From assembly GCF_000499845.2 (NCBI RefSeq), contig NC_023753.2:25884202-25948201 (forward strand): DNA of 64,000 nt, in the 5' to 3' direction. The DNA is from Phaseolus vulgaris (lineage: Eukaryota > Streptophyta > Magnoliopsida > Fabales > Fabaceae). The notes below the pieces were generated by a model. The model was not told the origin of the DNA. It made no database searches and saw only the letters and a program-made list of their open reading frames with translations. Positions within the stretch are counted from its first letter, which is position 1. Each line of letters starts with the position of its first letter. Below are positions 60,746-64,000 of this stretch, piece by piece. A program made the translations under genes and the position numbers.

Positions 60746-63700
60746 ATGGTTGCAACAAGAAACAACAACGACGCTATGGCAGAACAGATGACTGTGATTC
60801 AAACCCTCCAAACTCAGATGGAGGAACTGCGACAAAAGGGGATGGAAGACCATCGTCAACATGAAGAAGATAGACGCCGCCAAGAAGAAGAAATCGCCTT
60901 ATTGAGAGAGCAGAATGCACGACTCCAACGACAGGTCGATAATCCCGAACGAGAAGGCCAATCCCATATGGCCAACCGAACCACCTCTCGCATACCTACA
61001 CCGACCAATCCTGCTTCCAGAGCTGAAACAGTCGAAAGAAAGTCAAGTAAAAGGGGTCATCCTTTTACAGACGAAATTATCACCACACCACTTCCTGACA
61101 AATGGAGAGGTCTCGCTATTAAACTCTATGACGGCTCGACCGACCCGGACGAGCATTTAAATGTCTACAAGACGCAAATGACTTTGTATACCACAGATAA
61201 TAATGTGTGGTGTAAAGTTTTCCCCACGTCCCTTCAGGGAGAACCTCTTACCTGGTTTACAGAGCTGCCTCCGAACTCCATTGACGACTTTGACATCTTA
61301 GCCGTAAAATTCTCCACTCAATATGCCACCAGCCGACCGCATCACATGTCCTCCATGTCTCTCCTAGCGGTACAACAAGAAAAAGGCGAATCTCTCAGAA
61401 CCTTTCTAGATAGGTTCAACAAAGCATGTATGCACATCCGAGGACTCAAGCAGGAAGTTGCATTGCACCATTTGGTCTCGGCCATCCGACCGAACCGTTT
61501 TACTGAGAGTCTCATCAAGAAGCCGCCTCAAGACATGGAAGACCTTCGAACTCGAGCAACCAAATTCATGCAAATCGAAGAACACATTGATTACCACCAA
61601 CGGTTCAAAACCGTCGGATCCGGAGTCCTCAAAGACCAAACCCCGAACAAAGAAAGAGAAGTCGAGACCGAACGAATCGTCCGAACCACTCCAAGGTCCG
61701 ACCGGAACAGAGGAGGCCGAGTCCCCAGGTTTAACAGTTACACCCCCTTAACTGTGCCGAGGGGACGAGCCCTAGATGAAGCACTACAAACAGACTTAAT
61801 CCCAGTATTGAAGTAATATCAAACGCCACCGAATGCAGATACCGCTAAGCATTGTCAATACCATCGAAACTTCGGCCACACGACCGAAGGATGTCAGGCG
61901 TTGAAGGACAAAATCGAAGAGCTCATCCAGGCTGGTCATTTGAGGCAGTTCGTCAAGAGGACAAGGAATTCAAGATCCCCACCACGGAGTACCGACCGTC
62001 CATCTCGTGGTGTCGACCGGTCATACCGTAACGATTACAAACGCCGAACCGACCGTAGCCAGGCTTCGCGGAACCGCAGTCAAAGCCCCGTTCGGCGTAC
62101 ACGCGCCCGCAACACAAGTCCCGACCGAAACACCCGCCCTCGCCAACGAGTCCGCGAAGTCATCAACATGATTGTTGGACCCGTTAACTTGGGCGAACCG
62201 AACCACGAAGCAAATTATATAGCCGGTGGCGGGTGCTCAAATTCCGCCCGAAAGAAACATCTCCGGGACATCCAGTCCGCTCATGCTACCACAAGGAGGC
62301 GTCCACACATACCTCCGATCACTTTCACTGACGATGAGTTCACAGCTATAGATCCAGCCCAAGACGACCCTATGGTAATCACTGTAGAAATTGACAAGTT
62401 CGCAATTGCCAAGACCTTGGTCGACCAAGGTAGCTCGGTCGACATATTATACTGGGAAATCTTCAAGAAAATGCGCATCCCAGAATCAGATATTCAACCC
62501 TATAACGAACAAATTGTAGGGTTCTCAGGTGAGCGGGTCGACACTAAGGGGTATATAGATTTATATACAACCTTTGGTGAGGAAGACGGTCTCCATAAAA
62601 CAATAAACGTACGATATCTGCTGGTTAACGCCCAGACTTCCTACAACATCCTGCTCGGCCGACCGTCCATCAACAGATTAAAAGCCATTGTCTCCACCCC
62701 ACACTTAGCCATGAAATTCCCTTCGGCAAATGACGACATAGCAACAATCCATGTTGATCAAAAAATCGCTAGGGAATGTTATGTTGCGAGTTTGAAAAGT
62801 GAGCCAACTCGGCGACTCTACACGACCAATCCGGACGACCGACTCCCACAAAAACGAGGACGATCCCCCACTCGACGTGCCGGACGGCACATGTCCCGTC
62901 GTCAGATGATAGCCCTTGTTGATCTCGACCCTCGTATGGACGATCCCCGTATGGAAGCAGGAGAAGACTTGCATCCATTCCGGCTTCGCGATGATCGCCA
63001 CACTACACATATCGGCACTTCGCTGAAACCGGACGACCGAATGGCCATCGGTACGACACTTGTTAAAAATGCCGATCTGTTCGCCTGGACGGCCGCTGAT
63101 ATACCTGGCGTAGACCCAGAGGTTATCACTCACCGATTATCACTGTATAAAGAGGCTAGGCCAATAACTCAAAAGAAAAGACATCTAGGCGAAGAACGAC
63201 GCCAAGCCGCACGTGATGAAGCCGATAAATTGTTACAAGCTGGATTCATTCGGAAAGCCCATTACACCACATGGCTAGCCAACGTGGTTATGGTAAAGAA
63301 AGCGAACGGAAAATGGCGAATGTGCGTTGACTACACGGACCTCAATAAGGCATGCCCAAAAGACTCTTACCCTCTGCCTACCATTGATCGTCTCGTTGAT
63401 GGAGCGGCCGGACATCACATCCTCAGCTTCCTCGACGCCTACTCAGGTTATTAGCAAATCCAAATGCACCCGGCCGACCGAAAGAAGACAGCCTTCATGA
63501 CCGATTCCGATAATTTCTACTATGAAGTTATGCCCTTCGGACTCAAAAATGTCGGGGCCACTTATCAAAGACTAATGGACCATGTATTCCACGACATGAT
63601 CGGCAGGAATGTTGAAGTCTATGTCGATGACATCGTCGTCAAGTCTGACTCATGCAAACAACATATTGTTGACCTAAAAGAAGTTTTTCAGGCCCTCCGT

Positions 63701-63999
63701 CAACACCAGATGCGACTCAACAAGTGTGCGTTCGGCGTCGAAGGGGGGAAGTTCTTAGGTTTTATGCTAACTCATAGAGGCATAGAAGCTAACCCCGAGA
63801 AATGTAAAGCTATCTCCGAAAAGAGAAGTCCCAACTCCATTCAGGAAATTCAGAGACTTATCGGCCGACTCACCGCTCTATCCAGATTTGTTCCTAAACT
63901 TGCCGAACGAACGAGGCCCATCGTCCGACTATTGAAAAAAGCATCCCGCTTTGCGTGGTCGACCGAATGCGAAGAAATTTTCCTCCAATTGAAAACTTT
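60746..63999 (+). mobile_element. Ty3/gypsy gag-pol, cut by the window end
   Basis: From the ATG at 60746 (MVATRNNND) one frame runs to about 63999 with two in-frame stops only: TAA at 61814-61816 and TAG at 63452-63454. Residues about 10-75 form a Glu/Gln/Arg-rich coiled coil. A Retrotrans_gag domain follows (WRGLAIKLYDGSTDPDEHL, about 61101-61157). After the first stop come the knuckle CQYHRNFGHTTEGC (about 61855-61896), an Arg-rich linker and the aspartic protease LVDQGSSVDILYW (about 62413-62451). Reverse transcriptase follows (GKWRMCVDYTDLNKACPKDSYPLP about 63308-63379, YVDD about 63619-63630). RNase H, integrase and the 3' LTR lie outside. Base composition is far richer in GC, with many CCGACCGA words, than the flanking DNA. 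I read the layout as a plant gypsy element; the lineage is not fixed. Confidence 0.88.
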
Positions 64000-64000
64000 T

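Noticed and set aside
1..64000. CRISPR arrays, operons, ribosome binding sites, rRNA or complete tRNA genes
   Set aside because: The window is plant nuclear DNA. The repeats are tandem duplications or transposon ends, and no complete tRNA or rRNA sequence was recognised by eye.

Overview
This is a nuclear chromosome window from a dicot plant. The genes have many GT-AG introns, the intergenic DNA is very AT-rich, and retrotransposons are abundant. The protein flavour of SPINDLY and the short LTR repeats point to a papilionoid legume (Vigna/Phaseolus/Glycine side); that is inference, not proof. I rebuilt four protein-coding genes exon by exon, all on the minus strand: two tandem Casparian-strip membrane proteins (about 1.5-2.5 kb and 7.7-8.7 kb), a complete SPINDLY gene (CDS 10.8-41.6 kb, 929 aa, 17 coding exons plus a 5'UTR exon) and a complete sorting nexin 1 gene (52.3-57.7 kb, 404 aa, 10 exons). 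Each joined CDS stays in frame from ATG to stop.

Layout. 1-0.8 kb: GC-rich minisatellite and a possible tRNA-derived SINE remnant. 1.5-2.6 kb: CASP copy A. 4.0-7.2 kb: a decayed LINE lying between the two CASP copies. 7.66-8.77 kb: CASP copy B. 10.8-42.1 kb: SPINDLY, spread over about 31 kb because its large introns hold copia remnants, TRIM elements, two hAT-type elements with intact 8-bp target duplications, a foldback repeat and local tandem duplications. 43.6-48.4 kb: a near-full-length, disabled copia element on the minus strand. 48.4-52.3 kb: intergenic. 52.3-57.9 kb: SNX1. 58-60.2 kb: AT-rich intergenic DNA. 60.25 kb to the window end: the 5' LTR, gag, protease and part of reverse transcriptase of a Ty3/gypsy element that runs off the window.

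The host genes do not form a pathway cluster. The CASP pair builds membrane scaffolds for root lignin barriers, SPINDLY is a nucleocytoplasmic O-fucosyltransferase in gibberellin and clock signalling, and SNX1 acts in endosomal sorting. I saw no wholly new system. The points most worth a second look are a hAT-type element inserted inside the protease motif of a copia element inside SPINDLY intron 2, a short TRIM family at three SPINDLY intron sites, a frame-supported GC-AG intron in SNX1, and an upstream ORF that would overlap the SPINDLY start codon.
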